From assembly GCA_937969505.1 (NCBI GenBank), contig CALBWA010000009.1, positions 1 to 64,000 on the forward strand: DNA of 64,000 bases, written 5' to 3'. A model generated the notes under the pieces. It searched no databases. It was given only the letters and a program-made list of their open reading frames with translations, and was not told where the DNA came from. Below are positions 11,767 to 22,742 of the stretch, piece by piece (position 1 is the first letter of the stretch; the number at the start of each line of letters is the position of its first letter). This DNA comes from an uncultured Erythrobacter sp. (GTDB lineage Bacteria > Pseudomonadota > Alphaproteobacteria > Sphingomonadales > Sphingomonadaceae). A program made the translations under genes and the position numbers.

Positions 11767-12501
11767 ATGGCTGAATGGAACGAACAACAGCGTTCGCAAC
11801 AGCAGAGCTTTACTGGGGCATCAGTTCCCCGGACAGGCGAGGTATTTGACGAGGGCCTGCGCAAGCACATGCTCTCGATTTACAATTACATGACATCGGG
11901 AATTTTGTTGACCGGTGTGGTCGCATTGCTGACCGCGCGCTCGGGCTTGGCAATTTCCTTTGCCAGCGGCCCGATGATGTGGCTGGTGGCATTGTCGCCT
12001 TTAGCGGTCGTGATCGCGATGAGCTTCGGCCGCAATAAATTCAGTCAGGGCACGCTTCAGATGATGTTCTGGGGTTTTGCGATCCTGATGGGGCTGTCGC
12101 TGTCCACGATCTTCCTCGTTTATACCGGTGCATCTATCGCAGCGACCTTCTTTGCGACAGCGGGCGCCTTTGCTGGTTTGAGCCTTTACGGATACACCAC
12201 CAAGAAGGATTTGTCCGGCTGGGGCAGCTTCTTGATCATGGGCGTAGTCGGTCTGATTATCGCCAGCGTGATCAATATGTTCCTTGGTTCAGGTACTATG
12301 GAACTGGTCATCAGCTTCCTGGGTGTGCTGATTTTCGCAGGTCTCACCGCATATGACACGCAACGTTTGAAGACCGAATACAGCATGTATCGCGGCACAG
12401 AATACGCTGGAAAGGCGATCATTCTGGGCGCACTCAGCCTGTATCTCGACTTCATCAACATGTTCCTGTTCCTGCTGCGCTTCATGGGTTCACGCGAGTA
12501 A
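11767..12501 (+). CDS. Bax inhibitor-1/YccA (YbhL-type) integral membrane protein
   Basis: Seven hydrophobic segments, TAYDTQRLKTEYSMY signature, GALSLYLDFINMFLFLLRFMGSRE C-terminus. Confidence 0.92.
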   Translation: MAEWNEQQRSQQQSFTGASVPRTGEVFDEGLRKHMLSIYNYMTSGILLTGVVALLTARSGLAISFASGPMMWLVALSPLAVVIAMSFGRNKFSQGTLQMMFWGFAILMGLSLSTIFLVYTGASIAATFFATAGAFAGLSLYGYTTKKDLSGWGSFLIMGVVGLIIASVINMFLGSGTMELVISFLGVLIFAGLTAYDTQRLKTEYSMYRGTEYAGKAIILGALSLYLDFINMFLFLLRFMGSRE

Positions 12502-12556
12502 TCGCCAACCTGTGATGTCAGCATGCGGACTACCGCAAGCAGGACTCGCTTTATCG

Positions 12557-12595
12557 ATGCCCGGGCAGCCAAGCGCTTCCCGGGCATTTTCTTTG
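12557..12595 (+). terminator. Rho-independent terminator
   Basis: ATGCCCGGG ... CCCGGGCAT stem followed by TTTTCTTTG. Confidence 0.85.
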
Positions 12596-12682
12596 CTTTA
12601 GGATCGGTTTACCGGTTGGATTCAGCTTCGCGAAAGGCAGGGCTGGGCACATTCAACGCGACGGACGGGAGAGCTACGGCTT

Positions 12683-13762
12683 ATGAGCGCGAAAACTAAA
12701 GCGGGTTTGAGAATCTTTACGGTGGCAGCCGCTGTGACCGTATTGGCCGCATGCGCAACGCCGCCGCCTCCTCCGCCGCCTCCGCCACCACCACCGCCTC
12801 CTCCGGTGGTCGAGGTTATTCCACCACGGCCAACCCCTCCCGGTGGAGCGGTTGAATTTATGGCCATTCCCTCGGTCGGCCTAAACGGTGTGCGCCAGAC
12901 GGTTAATGCCGGGATCAGCGACACCCAGACGGTTTGGAATGTGCGTTCTGGCCTGAATGTGGCCGCGTTGAATTGCACCCGGTTTGAACACGCCGCGCTG
13001 GTGGAAAATTATCGCGCCTATCTGAAGGTGCACTCGCGTGAATTGGCCCGCGCCAATCGCAATTTGGGCCGCGAATTTCGTGCCGAGCACGGTCGTTCCT
13101 ACCGCAATGTGCAGGACAGTTATATGACGCAGGTCTATAACTATTTCGCGCTTCCCCCTGCGCTGGCTGATTTCTGCGATGTGGCGTTGGAACTGAGCCG
13201 CGAAGTTATAACGGTACAACCTGGTGGATTGGGCGAATATTCCCCGATTGCGCTTGGCCGGATGGAAGCCGTGTTCGAAAACTTCTATCGTTCATTCGAG
13301 CAATATCGCACTGATGTTGCCGCATGGGATGCGCGATATGGTCCCAATCATGGGCTAGCGACATCCAGCTTTGGTCCGGCTGGTGAAACGGTCAACCTTC
13401 AGGCTCGATACCCAGCACCGGCAACCACGTCAGATGCCGGGTCTTTGGTTGGTCCTGTTGGCCCTGTTGGCGGTGTCGTGCCAGCGGACACGCCTATCAC
13501 CAGCACCTATACTCCACCTTCAACCGCAGCCTCATTGACGGCGGCGCAAGTTTCTTCATCTGAGCTCACACCGGAAATCACGACTGAAGACGTGGTCGAA
13601 GAACTGAGCGAAGAGGCTTTGCCTGCCCGTCCGCCGGTAACAGACATTGCCGATGCGGCAGAGGCAGCCGAAGAGGCTGAGGCCAACGATGCGCCTGCAA
13701 ATACGGTGCAGTTCGTCTCTCAACCCGTGGTCCAGCCACAGGCTCCTACGCCCGAGGGCTGA
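12683..13762 (+). CDS. predicted lipoprotein with 15-residue polyproline tract
   Basis: Signal peptide with lipobox LAAC, then (Pro)15; conserved-looking central domain. Confidence 0.75.
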   Translation: MSAKTKAGLRIFTVAAAVTVLAACATPPPPPPPPPPPPPPPVVEVIPPRPTPPGGAVEFMAIPSVGLNGVRQTVNAGISDTQTVWNVRSGLNVAALNCTRFEHAALVENYRAYLKVHSRELARANRNLGREFRAEHGRSYRNVQDSYMTQVYNYFALPPALADFCDVALELSREVITVQPGGLGEYSPIALGRMEAVFENFYRSFEQYRTDVAAWDARYGPNHGLATSSFGPAGETVNLQARYPAPATTSDAGSLVGPVGPVGGVVPADTPITSTYTPPSTAASLTAAQVSSSELTPEITTEDVVEELSEEALPARPPVTDIADAAEAAEEAEANDAPANTVQFVSQPVVQPQAPTPEG

Positions 13763-13859
13763 TTAGCGTCATCTTCGATAAACGCAGGCTTGCGCCATAG
13801 CTGCGGCGGGCCTATTGCCGCGCCTGTGAAAGACAGAGCGTTGCTTTGAATTTCACAAT

Positions 13860-14055
13860 TGCGTGCCGGTAACGGGAACACGGTGAGGGTGGTTTTACCA
13901 CCCAATGCCGTGGCTGTCCCTGCAACTGTAAGCGGCGAGCGCGATGCCAATGCGGCTCCTTTTTTGATGGGGAGCAGCAGCCACTGGGCGGTCGAAAGAT
14001 CACCCGGGAAGGTTGGTAAGGCGCAGCGACCCGTGAGCCAGGAGACCGACCGGAA
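13860..14055 (+). ncRNA. cobalamin (adenosylcobalamin) riboswitch
   Basis: Hallmark elements in order: ggtaacgggaacacggtg ... ccgtggctgtccctgcaactgtaagcgg ... gcagccactggg ... gggaaggttggtaaggcgcagcgacccgtgagccaggagacc (B12 box); lies upstream of a BtuB-like receptor gene. Confidence 0.95.
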
Positions 14056-14238
14056 CGTGTCGCTCTTGCCCGGCTCAGGAATTGGCCAGGCGCGAAACTC
14101 TTCGTCTGAGCGACGATGTGCGGTTGGGACCGCTACGGTGTATTGGCATGGCGTGTGCGTCCGCTGGCCAACATAGCCGGCCGCTTGTGCGGTTGATCCC
14201 GACCCTCTGGTTGCTCTGGCGCATGAGGATGTTTTACA

Positions 14239-16173
14239 ATGAAATTTACAATTCACCGATTGGGCGGTCTCGCCCTATGCGCGCCCTTGTGCGCGTCCAT
14301 TTCGGCACTGGCGCAAGAAAATGAGCAGGAAGCGGCAAGCGACCGTGATGCCATTATCGTTGCGGCTACACGCTCTGCCGAAGCGGTTGAGGCAACCGAA
14401 TATACCGGATCGGTCACGATCCTGTCAGCTGATGACGTGCGCAATCGTCAAACCCGCGAATTGGCCGATATTCTGCGCGATGTTCCCGGCGTTGCGGTCA
14501 ATGGCAGCCCAGGTCTGACCCAGATCCGCCTGCGCGGCAGCGAAGGCAATCATGTGCTGGTGCTGGTTGACGGGATTGAGGCGGCCAGTCCGTTCAGTGG
14601 CGAGACCGACATTGGCACATTGCAAACCGAAATCGGCGCGCGGGTGGAAATCCTGCGCGGGCCGCAAAGCGCTCTGTATGGATCGGATGCGGTTGCCGGC
14701 GTTGTTGCCTATCATTCTGCCTCGGGACGCGATCTGAGCGGCGTCTCGGCCCGGTTTGAAGCTGGTTCGCAAGGACGCTTTAATGCGGCTGCGCGCGCTG
14801 GATTTGCGGGCGAGACGAGCGATCTGGCAATAAGCGCTGCCTTTGTCAGCAGCGATGGCGAGCCCAATGCCAGAGGCGGTACACGCGATCTTGGCTTCGA
14901 CAGCCTAACCCTGTCCGGCAAGGGTAATTGGGAAATTGCTCCATCGCTGTCGCTGCGGGCGGTGGGCCGATATGTTACGACCGAGGGTGATTTCAACGAT
15001 CAAGATTTTGACTCCACCAGCCCAACCTTGGGTTTCGTGCTCGACAGTCCCGGTGTGTATTACGAAAATGAGGCGATTTATGCGTTGGTCGGCGCAAGTT
15101 TTACCGCAAGCGACGCGTGGAGCCACGACATATCCGGCCAGATTGCCGATATCACGCGCGATACTTTCTCCGGCGATTTGCGCACCAGCGGTAACGTGGG
15201 CCAGCGCCTGAAGGGGTCTTATGTCACAACGTTGGTGCTGGGCGGACCTGTGTTCCAGCACACGCTGACGGCGGCTGTTGATGTGGAGCGTGAGAAGTTT
15301 CGCAACAACGATCCCTTCGGATCGGCATTTTCCGGATTTCGCACAGCCAGCAACACCGGATTGGTGGGCGAGTATCGTCTGACCGGTGATCGATTCGATC
15401 TGTCCGCTGCGGTGCGTCAGGACTTCAACAATCGCTTTCAAGACGCAACAACATTCCGTATTGCTGCCGGGGTTCAGGCCGGGCCATCAACCCGATTGCG
15501 GGCTGCGGGTGGTTCGGGCATCAAAAATCCCGGATTTTTCCAGCTGTTCGGCTTTTTCGATGGCCGGTTTATCGGCAATCCTGAGCTGAAGGCGGAAAAA
15601 TCTTCGGGCTGGGAAGTGGGAGTAGATCAAAGCTTCGCCAATGATGCCGTGTTGTTGTCGCTGACCTATTTCAACGACGAGTTGAAGGACGAAGTGTTCA
15701 CCGCATTTCCTGCACCAGATTTCTTGGCGACCCCGCTCAATCGGGACACCACCTCAACACGCCAAGGTATCGAAGTGTCGGCCAATGCGCGCTTGGGTGC
15801 AGGTTTCACTTTGGATGCGGCCTACAGCTGGCTCGATGCAGAGGAAAATGGCGAGGAAGAGGTGCGCCGCCCCGATCACATCGCTTCGGCCGCACTCAAT
15901 TGGGTGTCGAGCGATGATCGCGCCTCTGCCAATGTAGTCGTGCGATACAATGGCTCTGCACAAGATGTCGCTTTCACCGACCCCAGCTTTGTTCCGGTGC
16001 GGGTCACGCTGGACGAATTTACCTTGGTGAATATCAACCTTGGCTATCGTTTGAGTGACCAGGTGGAGCTGTTTGCGCGGGCGGAAAACCTGCTGGATGA
16101 AGACTATGAGCAAGTGTTCAGCTTCACCAATCCGGGCCGGTCAGTCATTGGCGGCGTGCGCATTTCGCTATGA
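14239..16173 (+). CDS. btuB: TonB-dependent vitamin B12 outer-membrane receptor (BtuB-like)
   Basis: Plug domain (DILRDVPGVAVNGSPGLTQIRLRGSEGNHVLVLVDGIEAASP), C-terminal GGVRISL barrel strand; downstream of the cobalamin riboswitch. Confidence 0.9.
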   Translation: MKFTIHRLGGLALCAPLCASISALAQENEQEAASDRDAIIVAATRSAEAVEATEYTGSVTILSADDVRNRQTRELADILRDVPGVAVNGSPGLTQIRLRGSEGNHVLVLVDGIEAASPFSGETDIGTLQTEIGARVEILRGPQSALYGSDAVAGVVAYHSASGRDLSGVSARFEAGSQGRFNAAARAGFAGETSDLAISAAFVSSDGEPNARGGTRDLGFDSLTLSGKGNWEIAPSLSLRAVGRYVTTEGDFNDQDFDSTSPTLGFVLDSPGVYYENEAIYALVGASFTASDAWSHDISGQIADITRDTFSGDLRTSGNVGQRLKGSYVTTLVLGGPVFQHTLTAAVDVEREKFRNNDPFGSAFSGFRTASNTGLVGEYRLTGDRFDLSAAVRQDFNNRFQDATTFRIAAGVQAGPSTRLRAAGGSGIKNPGFFQLFGFFDGRFIGNPELKAEKSSGWEVGVDQSFANDAVLLSLTYFNDELKDEVFTAFPAPDFLATPLNRDTTSTRQGIEVSANARLGAGFTLDAAYSWLDAEENGEEEVRRPDHIASAALNWVSSDDRASANVVVRYNGSAQDVAFTDPSFVPVRVTLDEFTLVNINLGYRLSDQVELFARAENLLDEDYEQVFSFTNPGRSVIGGVRISL

Positions 16174-16180
16174 TGGAAAA

Positions 16181-16209
16181 TTGGCGGGAGGGCGTAACCC
16201 TCTCGCCAA
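16181..16209 (+). terminator. hairpin downstream of btuB, possible terminator
   Basis: TTGGCGGGAGGG cgtaa CCCTCTCGCCAA; no clear T tract. Confidence 0.45.
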
Positions 16210-16228
16210 ATCCGCCAGAAGCGAATAG

Positions 16229-17293
<1,065 letters not shown>

Positions 17294-17296
17294 CGC

Positions 17297-18418
17297 ATGG
17301 TTCTGACGTCTCTTTCCGACCTTGGCCAAGCGCGGCGCATCGTGGTCAAAATCGGCAGCGCTCTGCTGGTGGAGCACGGCCAGCCCCGGTCCACATGGCT
17401 GGGCACCTTGGCAAAGGATATCAAGGCCTTGCGTGATGGCGGGGCCGATGTGATCGTGGTCAGTTCTGGCGCGATTGCGTTGGGCGCATCGGCGCTGAAT
17501 TTGAGCCACGGCGGACGCGGCAGCCTCGCCGATGCGCAGGCCGCCGCTGCTGTCGGGCAGATCGCTTTGGCGCGGCTGTGGTCGGAAAACCTGGCTGCAC
17601 ATGACCTCACAACAGCGCAATTACTCCTGACACTCGAAGATCTGGAAGACCGGCGACGCTATCTCAATGCCTCGGCAACGCTGGCCCGCCTGCTAGAGGC
17701 AGGATGCGTCCCGGTGGTCAACGAAAACGACAGCGTTGCGACCGAGGAAATCCGTTTTGGCGATAATGACCGGCTTGCTGCCCGCGTGGCGCAAGCCGCT
17801 GATGCCGATGTGGTGCTGCTGCTTTCAGACGTGGATGGATTGTATGACCGCGACCCGTCTGATGCAGGCGCATGCATTGTCCCGGTGGTGGAGGGGATCA
17901 CGAGCGAGACGCTCGCCATGGCCAGCACCGCATCATCATCGGGGATGGGGTCTGGCGGCATGACGTCAAAACTTCAGGCCGCCCAGATTGCAGAGCGCGC
18001 CGGAATTACGCTCGCCATCGTCAATGGCACTCCCGAAGGCCCGATTGCGAAGGCTGTCAGCGCAAATCGCGGTACGCTGTTCATGCCCCAGCGGCAGGAT
18101 GCCGGGCGAAAGGCATGGCTGGGGGGTCGCCTTGCCCCCAAGGGGACATTGCGGGTCGATGATGGATGTGCCGCTGCCTTGCGCGATGGTGCGAGCCTGC
18201 TTGCAGCTGGCATTGACGGCGTCACAGGGGATTTCCAGCGCGGCGATCTGGTCACGGTGCAAGGCAATGCTGGCAAAGTCATCGCGCAGGGTCTGGCCGA
18301 ATATGGCTGCGATGATCTGGCGCGGATTGCCGGCAAGCGCGAAGCTGATCAGGCAGATGCATTGGGGTATGCCCCGCGATCGGCGGTCATTCACCGCGAT
18401 CATTTGGTGCTGTTGTGA
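17297..18418 (+). CDS. proB: glutamate 5-kinase
   Basis: VVKIGSALLVE, VVSSGAIALGA, SGMGSGGMTSKLQAAQIA, C-terminal PUA domain. Confidence 0.95.
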   Translation: MVLTSLSDLGQARRIVVKIGSALLVEHGQPRSTWLGTLAKDIKALRDGGADVIVVSSGAIALGASALNLSHGGRGSLADAQAAAAVGQIALARLWSENLAAHDLTTAQLLLTLEDLEDRRRYLNASATLARLLEAGCVPVVNENDSVATEEIRFGDNDRLAARVAQAADADVVLLLSDVDGLYDRDPSDAGACIVPVVEGITSETLAMASTASSSGMGSGGMTSKLQAAQIAERAGITLAIVNGTPEGPIAKAVSANRGTLFMPQRQDAGRKAWLGGRLAPKGTLRVDDGCAAALRDGASLLAAGIDGVTGDFQRGDLVTVQGNAGKVIAQGLAEYGCDDLARIAGKREADQADALGYAPRSAVIHRDHLVLL

Positions 18419-19338
18419 CCGAAGCCGCGCCCGTAGCGGTCACCGGGGGGACCGGGTTCGTTGGTCACGCGGTGCTGGATGCCCTGTGGCAATCCGACAC
18501 TGCAGTTCAGGCTCTGGCACGCAAGGTTCCCGGCGATGGACGCGCGCATGTGGAGTGGATTGCCGGCAATCTCGGCGACATGCCAGCGCTCGAACGCCTT
18601 GCAACCGGTTGCAGCGCGATGGTGCATATTGCCGGGCTCACCAATTCAACCGATCCAGCACAATTTGAGGCGGCTAATGTCACTGGCACAGCCAATGTCA
18701 TAGCAGCGATGAAACGCGCCGGGGTGAAACGGTTGGTGTTCGTATCGTCACTGGCAGCCCGAAAACCGGAATTGTCCGCCTATGGCGCGTCCAAGGCGCG
18801 GGCAGAAGCCTTGGTCGAGGCAAGCGGGCTCGACTGGACAATCGTGCGTCCGCCGGGCGTATATGGTCCGCGTGACGTGGATTATTTCGAGATGTTCCGC
18901 AGCGCCCGATGGGGCTTTGTACCCCTGCCACCGCGCGGGGCGAGTTCGATCATTCATGTCACCGATCTTGCGCAATTGCTGGTCACTCTTACGCAAAATT
19001 CGCCAGCAACCAGCAAGCATATTTTTGAGCCGGATGATGGCCGCACCGGGGGATGGAGCCACAAGGAACTGGCGACAGCTATCGGTAAAGCGGTGGGCAG
19101 GCCTGTTTTCGCGCCGCATCTTCCCGAAGCCTTTTTGCTGGCCGGGGCCCGGCTTGACGGATTGCTGCGCGGGAACAAGGCCCGGCTGACGCGCGACAGG
19201 GTTGGCTATATGAGCCATCCCAATTGGGTTTCGCGTTCGGATCGCGCGGTGCCTGAAAATGTCTGGACGCCAACAATTTCTGGTCCCGAGGGACTTCAAC
19301 AAACCGCGGATTGGTATCGCCGCGAAGGCTGGCTCTAG
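18415..19338 (+). CDS. NAD(P)-dependent epimerase/dehydratase family protein
   Basis: VTGGTGFVGHAVLDAL Rossmann motif, YGASKARAEALV; GTG start overlapping the proB stop. Confidence 0.85.
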   Translation: MTEAAPVAVTGGTGFVGHAVLDALWQSDTAVQALARKVPGDGRAHVEWIAGNLGDMPALERLATGCSAMVHIAGLTNSTDPAQFEAANVTGTANVIAAMKRAGVKRLVFVSSLAARKPELSAYGASKARAEALVEASGLDWTIVRPPGVYGPRDVDYFEMFRSARWGFVPLPPRGASSIIHVTDLAQLLVTLTQNSPATSKHIFEPDDGRTGGWSHKELATAIGKAVGRPVFAPHLPEAFLLAGARLDGLLRGNKARLTRDRVGYMSHPNWVSRSDRAVPENVWTPTISGPEGLQQTADWYRREGWL

Positions 19339-19436
19339 GCAACAGGGCTATGCATGGCCGCTGGATCGTATAGGATCAGTTGCAGGGCGCGTATCAATTG
19401 GTCTTCCGTTCTATCGGGATGACTTTGGGGGTTTAT

Positions 19437-19838
19437 ATGAAGAGAATTCTTGTTCTTTCTGCTTTGGTGGCTGTCGCCGCATGTTCAGAACCAACGGTTG
19501 AGGCTGAAGCCGAAGCAATCGAAGACGTGGTGGAGGCCGTGGCGGAACCCACCGCTCTTGATGGCGAGCCAACCGTGGGTACTTACACCGTCACCGGCGC
19601 AGACGGCTCCGTCGTCACGCAGGAAGTGAAAGCTGACGGCACCTTCACCAACACCATGGGCGACAGTGTGCAGACCGGCACCTGGGTGCAGAAATCACCT
19701 GACGTGTTTTGCACCACCAGCGATGCCGAGGGTGCCGCAGAAGAATGCAGCACGGAAAGCTACAATGATGACGGGGTTTGGGAATCGGTCGATGCCGAAG
19801 GCGAAACCTACATCGTGGAGCGTGTTGCTGCCGAGTAA
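19437..19838 (+). CDS. small predicted lipoprotein
   Basis: MKRILVLSALVAVAAC lipobox, acidic mature protein. Confidence 0.65.
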   Translation: MKRILVLSALVAVAACSEPTVEAEAEAIEDVVEAVAEPTALDGEPTVGTYTVTGADGSVVTQEVKADGTFTNTMGDSVQTGTWVQKSPDVFCTTSDAEGAAEECSTESYNDDGVWESVDAEGETYIVERVAAE

Positions 19839-19855
19839 TCGCGGCTCAAGCTGAC

Positions 19856-19899
19856 AAAGGGGGCAGGGGGCGCAATATCCGCGCTTTCCTGCCCCTTTT
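19856..19899. terminator. bidirectional intrinsic terminator between convergent genes
   Basis: AAAGGGGGCAGG ... CCTGCCCCTTTTC stem with A and T flanks between 19437-19838 (+) and cysH (-). Confidence 0.8.
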
Positions 19900-19908
19900 C
19901 TATCAGGA

Positions 19909-20694
19909 TTAGAGAAACGGTTCGTATCCCGGTGGCAGGTCGCCATCCTCGCCGAGCGGCGTGTGAATACCGCATTCGGTCTTGTCCCAACCCTTCCACC
20001 GGCCCGAACGCGGGTCTTCGCCCGGCGCAACCTTGTGGGTGCAGGGTGAGCAACCGATCGAGGGATAACCCTGCTCGATCAGCGGATGGCGCGGCAGATC
20101 ATGCTCTTCAAAATAGGCGTCGATGTCTTCTGCCGACCAATCGATCAGCGGATTGATCTTGAGCCGACCCTGGGCGTCGGATGTGTCGATTTCAAATCGG
20201 GGCAGATTGGCGCGCGTTGCGCTCTGGAAGCTTTTGCGGCCTGTAAAACTGGCATCATAGTCAGCCAGCGCCTTGGCCAGCGGCTTGACCTTGCGGATCT
20301 CGCAGCAACCGTCCGGATCGTAAGACCATCTCAGCCCCGTCTCGTCCTTGGAGGCAAGCTCTGCCGTTTCAGGATGCAGGTCTATCACATTGGTCAGACC
20401 CAGTTTCGCGATCAATTCGTCGCGATAGGCCAGTGTCTCGGGAAAATGCTTGCCCGTTTCAAGAAACAGAACCGGAAGATCGGGATCGACCTGAGCAATC
20501 AGATGCAGCAGAACTGCGCTTTCAGCCCCGAAACTCGACACAGTCGTAACTTGCCCGGCCAATCCGTCCTTGATCACGGACTGCAGCATTTCTTGCGTGC
20601 TGGCGCCCTTGAACATGCGGTTCAGCTTGATCGCGTCAGCTTCGGAGAAGCGCGGACCTGTGTCGAGCCGGTCGACTGTGCGCATATCATTCAT
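19909..20694 (-). CDS. cysH: phosphoadenylyl-/adenylyl-sulfate reductase (Fe-S type)
   Basis: VTTVSSFGAESAVLLHLIA, CCEIRKVKPL, GCSPCTH...ECGIHT; start at 20694 inside the longer ORF. Confidence 0.93.
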   Translation of the reverse strand: MNDMRTVDRLDTGPRFSEADAIKLNRMFKGASTQEMLQSVIKDGLAGQVTTVSSFGAESAVLLHLIAQVDPDLPVLFLETGKHFPETLAYRDELIAKLGLTNVIDLHPETAELASKDETGLRWSYDPDGCCEIRKVKPLAKALADYDASFTGRKSFQSATRANLPRFEIDTSDAQGRLKINPLIDWSAEDIDAYFEEHDLPRHPLIEQGYPSIGCSPCTHKVAPGEDPRSGRWKGWDKTECGIHTPLGEDGDLPPGYEPFL

Positions 20695-21118
20695 GGCGCA
20701 GGTCCGGGATGGGGCGGCGGCCATCCACCATCTTTTGATAGACTTGCGGAAACCGGTTGAGAGCCGCGTCGACATCGCCCTCATCCATCGGTGTGGCCGG
20801 GGCAAATGCGTCAAAACCGCAGCGGCGCATATAGGCAATCTGGTCAACCAGAACATCGCCCACTGCGCGCAGCTCGCCAGTGTAGCCTTCCTCGCGCAGG
20901 ATGCGTGCAGCGGAATAGCCGCGCCCATCAGTATAGGCGGGGAAATTGACCTCGACCAGTTCAAGCCGATCAAGGAAAGGCAGCAAGGCGCGCGCATCGT
21001 CGCCCGGCTCCAGCCGGACGGCCGTGGCGTTGGATTGTTCGCAACATGCTTCGAACGTGACCGCAGGGGAGGTGGTCATCTCGTCGTCACGAAAGCGGAA
21101 CTGAACAGCATCAGTCAT
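20687..21118 (-). CDS. DUF934 family protein (sulfur assimilation)
   Basis: VEVNFPAYTDGRGYSAARILREEGYTGELRAVGDVLVDQ; between cysH and the sulfite reductase gene. Confidence 0.85.
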   Translation of the reverse strand: MTDAVQFRFRDDEMTTSPAVTFEACCEQSNATAVRLEPGDDARALLPFLDRLELVEVNFPAYTDGRGYSAARILREEGYTGELRAVGDVLVDQIAYMRRCGFDAFAPATPMDEGDVDAALNRFPQVYQKMVDGRRPIPDLRHE

Positions 21119-22742
21119 ACAGCGCCTCCTTGAAGGGATCCATGCCGATACGGCGATAGGTGTCGAGGAAGCGTTCGCCATCCTCGCGCTTTTCCAGATA
21201 GATATCGGTCACTGTTTCGATCGCGTCGATAACACCATTTTCGTCAAAGCCGCGCCCGGTGATCTTGCCCAGCGAGGTGTCCTGCGCTTCGCTGCCGCCC
21301 AACAACAGTTGGTAATTCTCGGTGCCTTTCTTATCGACACCCAGAATACCGATATGGCCGGCATGGTGATGGCCGCAGGCATTGATGCAGCCGGAAATCT
21401 TGAGCTTCAATTCGCCCAATTCTTCGGTACGACCGTTTTCGGCAAAACGTTCCGAAATGCGCTGCGCGAGGGGGATCGAGCGGGCATTGGCCAGGCTGCA
21501 ATAGTCCAGACCGGGACAAGCGATAATATCCTCGATCGTGTCGAGGTTCGGTGCGCCCAGTCCGGCTGCCTCCAACCGGGTCCACAGGGCATGCAGATCG
21601 GCAATCCGGACATGCGGCAAAACGATGTTCTGCGTGTGCATGACGCGCAGCTCGTCAAAGCTGAATTCCTTGGCCAGATCGGCCATCAGATGCATCTGTT
21701 CAGCCGACGCGTCACCCGGAATGCCGCCAACCGGCTTCAGGCTGATGACGGCGCTGACATAATTGTCGCGCTTGTGGCGATGGGTGTTGCGATCAACCCA
21801 CAGAGCGAAATCGGGATCGCTGCGGTCAACCGTCTTGGCGCCATCGGCAAAGGCGGGGTCTTCGAAGAACGTGCGAAGCCGCTCCAGCTCGGCGAAGGGC
21901 GGTTCAACGCCTTGTTCCAGCATGTGCTTGAATTCTTCTTCGACCTGAGCGGTGTATTCTTCCTTGCCCAGTTCATGGACCAGGATCTTGATCCGCGCCT
22001 TGTACTTGTTGTCGCGGCGGCCATAGCGATTGTACACGCGCAGGCACGCCTCGGCATAGGTAATCAGCTGGTCGAGCGGGACAAATTCGCGGATCATGGG
22101 CGCGATCATCGGGGTGCGGCCCATGCCGCCACCGACATAGAAAGCAGCGCCCAGCTCGCCGGCGTCATTCTTGATGATCTGGATGCCGATGTCGTGCAGC
22201 TTCATCGCCGCGCGATCGGTCTCGGCTGCAATCACGGCAATCTTGAACTTGCGCGGCAGGTAAGAAAATTCCGGATGGAAGCTCGACCATTGGCGCAGCA
22301 ATTCGGCATAGGGACGCGGATCGACCAGCTCGTCTGCGGCAGCGCCGGCAAAGTGATCGGACGAAATGTTGCGGATGCAATTGCCGCTGGTCTGGATGGC
22401 GTGCATCTCCACCGAGGCGAGATCAGCGAGCAGGTCGGCGGTCTCTTCCAGCTTGATCCAGTTGTACTGGATGTTCTGCCGGGTGGTGAAGTGGCCGTAT
22501 CCCCGGTCATATTTGTCGGCAATATCGGCCAGCATATGCATCTGCGTGCTGTTCAGCGTGCCATAAGGGATGGCAACGCGCAGCATATAGGCATGCAGCT
22601 GCAGATACAGGCCGTTCATCAGCCGCAGCGGACGGAATTGCTCTTCTGTGATGCGGCCTTCCAGGCGGCGCTGGGCCTGATCGCGGAATTCTTCCACGCG
22701 GGCATCGACCATCGCCTGGTCATAGGAATCATAAAGGTACAT
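21111..22742 (-). CDS. cysI: nitrite/sulfite reductase (siroheme, 4Fe-4S)
   Basis: CPGLDYCSLANA and GCINACGHHHAGHIG cluster/siroheme motifs; RQNIQYNWIKLEE. Confidence 0.93.
   Translation of the reverse strand: MYLYDSYDQAMVDARVEEFRDQAQRRLEGRITEEQFRPLRLMNGLYLQLHAYMLRVAIPYGTLNSTQMHMLADIADKYDRGYGHFTTRQNIQYNWIKLEETADLLADLASVEMHAIQTSGNCIRNISSDHFAGAAADELVDPRPYAELLRQWSSFHPEFSYLPRKFKIAVIAAETDRAAMKLHDIGIQIIKNDAGELGAAFYVGGGMGRTPMIAPMIREFVPLDQLITYAEACLRVYNRYGRRDNKYKARIKILVHELGKEEYTAQVEEEFKHMLEQGVEPPFAELERLRTFFEDPAFADGAKTVDRSDPDFALWVDRNTHRHKRDNYVSAVISLKPVGGIPGDASAEQMHLMADLAKEFSFDELRVMHTQNIVLPHVRIADLHALWTRLEAAGLGAPNLDTIEDIIACPGLDYCSLANARSIPLAQRISERFAENGRTEELGELKLKISGCINACGHHHAGHIGILGVDKKGTENYQLLLGGSEAQDTSLGKITGRGFDENGVIDAIETVTDIYLEKREDGERFLDTYRRIGMDPFKEALYD

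Noticed and set aside
12761-12805. CCG/CCT-rich tract as a possible CRISPR or tandem-repeat array
   Set aside because: It is an in-frame polyproline coding stretch; no repeat-spacer architecture. No CRISPR array was seen in the window.
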